Source of the DNA: Gracilariopsis chorda
Taxonomy: Eukaryota > Rhodophyta > Florideophyceae > Gracilariales > Gracilariaceae
Direction: 5' to 3'
NCBI GenBank assembly: GCA_003194525.1
Contig: NBIV01000016.1
Coordinates: forward strand, 434,001 to 498,000
DNA length: 64,000 nt
Positions 62,825 through 64,000 of the stretch are shown in pieces. Below the pieces are notes generated by a model. That model worked only from the letters and a program-made list of their open reading frames with translations, was not told the DNA's origin and ran no database searches. The translations under genes were made by a program, and so were the position numbers. Within the stretch, counting starts at the first letter, position 1, and every line of letters starts with the position of its first letter.

Positions 62825-63588
62825 TTTCTAGAGGGATTTGAATGTGATCGTTACTGGAAGACGGAAACAAATCGGCATATCACATTTGCAATATGTGTTC
62901 TGCCATGCCGCAGAGCCCGAGGTATTCTTAGAAGTGGACAGCGATGCAGTGCTTGATGTCTGCGTTTTGTAAAGTTGTTCTGTTATGAGTGAATCTGAGC
63001 CTCTTGTCTGAACATGCACGGCTTCAGCAGAATGTTTGAATAAGTAAAGACCAGGCTTGTCTTTTGCCACGCTTGGAACAGAGCCGTCTGCCAGTAGAAG
63101 TCTAACCCTCACCCTTGATATCAAAGCTAGCTAGGAATCCCACCTTTGGTAGGTAACGTTGTATCTAAGGGGTTAGACTGCTCGCAATCGATGATTGCTA
63201 ACTGTTAGCGTTCGTACAGTTTACCTTCGTACTTTTGGGTTATGGCGAACGAAAAGAGCTAAGGGTTAAAGGGTTAGCAACGCGAGCGGTGGCAGTCTAG
63301 TGTTCGAAATTTAAAAATGAACGGAATCTAGCTCAAAATACCTCTATCTGTAACTGGAATACCTGTACATTTACCCTTGTACAGTAGAAGCGCTCCATCA
63401 CACACACAGAACCCTTCGTTTGCTTTTGCTTCGGATTACTGCAGCAAATCTTACGGGTTCGGATAGACTTCCCACGAGACCTATTCTCTTTTCTACGAAC
63501 GTTGGCTTTCTGAACTATCTTCAAAGGTTATCGTTACCTCTACTTCTCCGATCTTTCAAGGGTATTAAGTCCGAGAAATTCTAGAAAA
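62825..63588. promoter_or_regulatory. divergent promoter region, APC2 / NDUFB7
   Basis: 764 bp without a gene. It contains two head-to-tail copies of AAGGGTTA (63261-63276) and a related AGGGGTTA near 63161. CACC-TTT-GGTA near 63141 resembles the TACC-N3-GGTA palindrome. Confidence 0.45.
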
Positions 63589-63961
63589 ATGGGTGGCGGT
63601 TCTAAAGGTATGTAGAACCAGACGTCATCCCGTCCAGAAGGCTTATCTCGTGTTTCCAATTGCTGACGATCTGGACTTCTTTGGGAGCGTTAGTAGCCGA
63701 ACCCAAGATGCAATGCACCGATGAAGAAATGGCACAGAATCGTACGTGAGAGTCTTACGCGCCTTGCAAGCAAAATTCCTCGAGATGACTAAGGAGAAAT
63801 CTGACATATATTGCGTTGTTGCAGGCATACCCCTCGATTACAGGGATTTTTGTGCCCACAAGCTTATACCGTTGAATAACTGCCGTCGCAAGAATCTTTA
63901 TCTACCATTCCGATGCGAAGATGAGCGTCATGATTACGAGAAGTGCCAGTATGACCAGTAG
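63589..63961 (+). CDS. NDUFB7: complex I subunit NDUFB7/B18, spliced, perhaps continuing past the window
   Basis: Exon 1 (63589-63607) encodes MGGGSK, a myristoylation-type start as in animal NDUFB7. Exon 2 (63694 or 63697 to 63741) and exon 3 (from 63825) follow after introns of 86 or 89 bp (GTATGT) and 83 bp (GTACGT). The joined protein reads ...CTDEEMAQN then RIPLDYRDFCAHKLIPL, with two CX9C pairs, CAHKLIPLNNC and CEDERHDYEKC, the CHCH signature. The spacing between EEM and RD-(F/M)-CAH equals that of the plant protein as I remember it, supporting this second splice. The frame meets TAG at 63959-63961, but GTAGGT at 63958 could be another donor; other family members continue further. A mitochondrial intermembrane-space-side accessory subunit. 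Confidence 0.8.
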
Positions 63962-64000
63962 GTTTGAATCACGTCTTCTGCAGTGTTTTTGGCATCCTAG

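Noticed and set aside
63742..63770. 29-bp intron in NDUFB7 ending at GCAAG
   Set aside because: Too short for splicing, and the alternative acceptor at 63824 gives a spacing matching known B18 proteins.

Overview
This is a stretch of nuclear DNA from a photosynthetic eukaryote, most probably a red alga. At least six genes encode proteins with plastid-type N-terminal extensions: an ATP/ADP translocase, hydroxymethylbilane synthase, ribosomal protein bL10, a glutamyl endopeptidase, a glucose-6-phosphate epimerase-like protein and an MgtC-like membrane protein. These extensions share an early A-F-x-x-P-like motif. Phenylalanine-containing plastid-targeting N-termini are typical of red algae and red-derived plastids. 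Typical nuclear genes (Pol II subunit RPB6, Elongator, COP9, APC/C, PRC2, complex I) and short GT-AG introns exclude a plastid or bacterial origin. The assignment to red algae is an inference.

I recognise about 26 protein genes. Most are intronless. Four (RPB6, a secreted Cys-rich protein, EED and NDUFB7) carry introns of 78-121 bp with GTATGT, GTACGT, GTAAGT or GTACGG donors. Genes are tightly packed and often divergent, so many pairs seem to share promoters: La/epimerase, RPB6/DBP7, NSDHL/ELP2, HMBS/84-aa ORF, secreted protein/RWDD1, OTUD6/CSN6, DBR1/EED, bL10/RPP38 and APC2/NDUFB7.

Layout. 1-6.5 kb: an MgtC-like gene, a G-rich flank and two copies of a dispersed repeat. 6.6-21.3 kb: dense housekeeping genes (BAR, La, epimerase, RPB6, DBP7, NSDHL-like, ELP2, HMBS). 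21.3-23.9 kb: a gene-poor interval with stacked hairpins, including a perfect 54-bp palindrome. 23.9-27.6 kb: a convergent pair of secreted Cys-rich paralogues, then RWDD1. 27.7-31.1 kb: a repeat cluster. 31.1-35.0 kb: 5-oxoprolinase. 35.0-37.7 kb: gene-poor with hairpins. 37.7-44.6 kb: an unknown basic protein, OTUD6-like, CSN6 and a telobox-Myb (TRF-like) protein. 46.0-52.2 kb: two plastid genes separated by a GC-rich region with a 20-G run. 53.7-64 kb: DBR1, a Harbinger-like element, EED, bL10, RPP38-like, APC2 and NDUFB7 (running to the window edge).

The most novel material is non-genic. A retroposon-like family has (AAG)n tails, 5' truncations and 10-12 bp target-site duplications, which I could delimit for four insertions. 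There is also a recurrent short palindrome, TACC-N3-GGTA, nearly all copies intergenic, and a set of long perfect hairpins. Among proteins, the TRF-like Myb protein and the convergent secreted paralogues deserve most attention.
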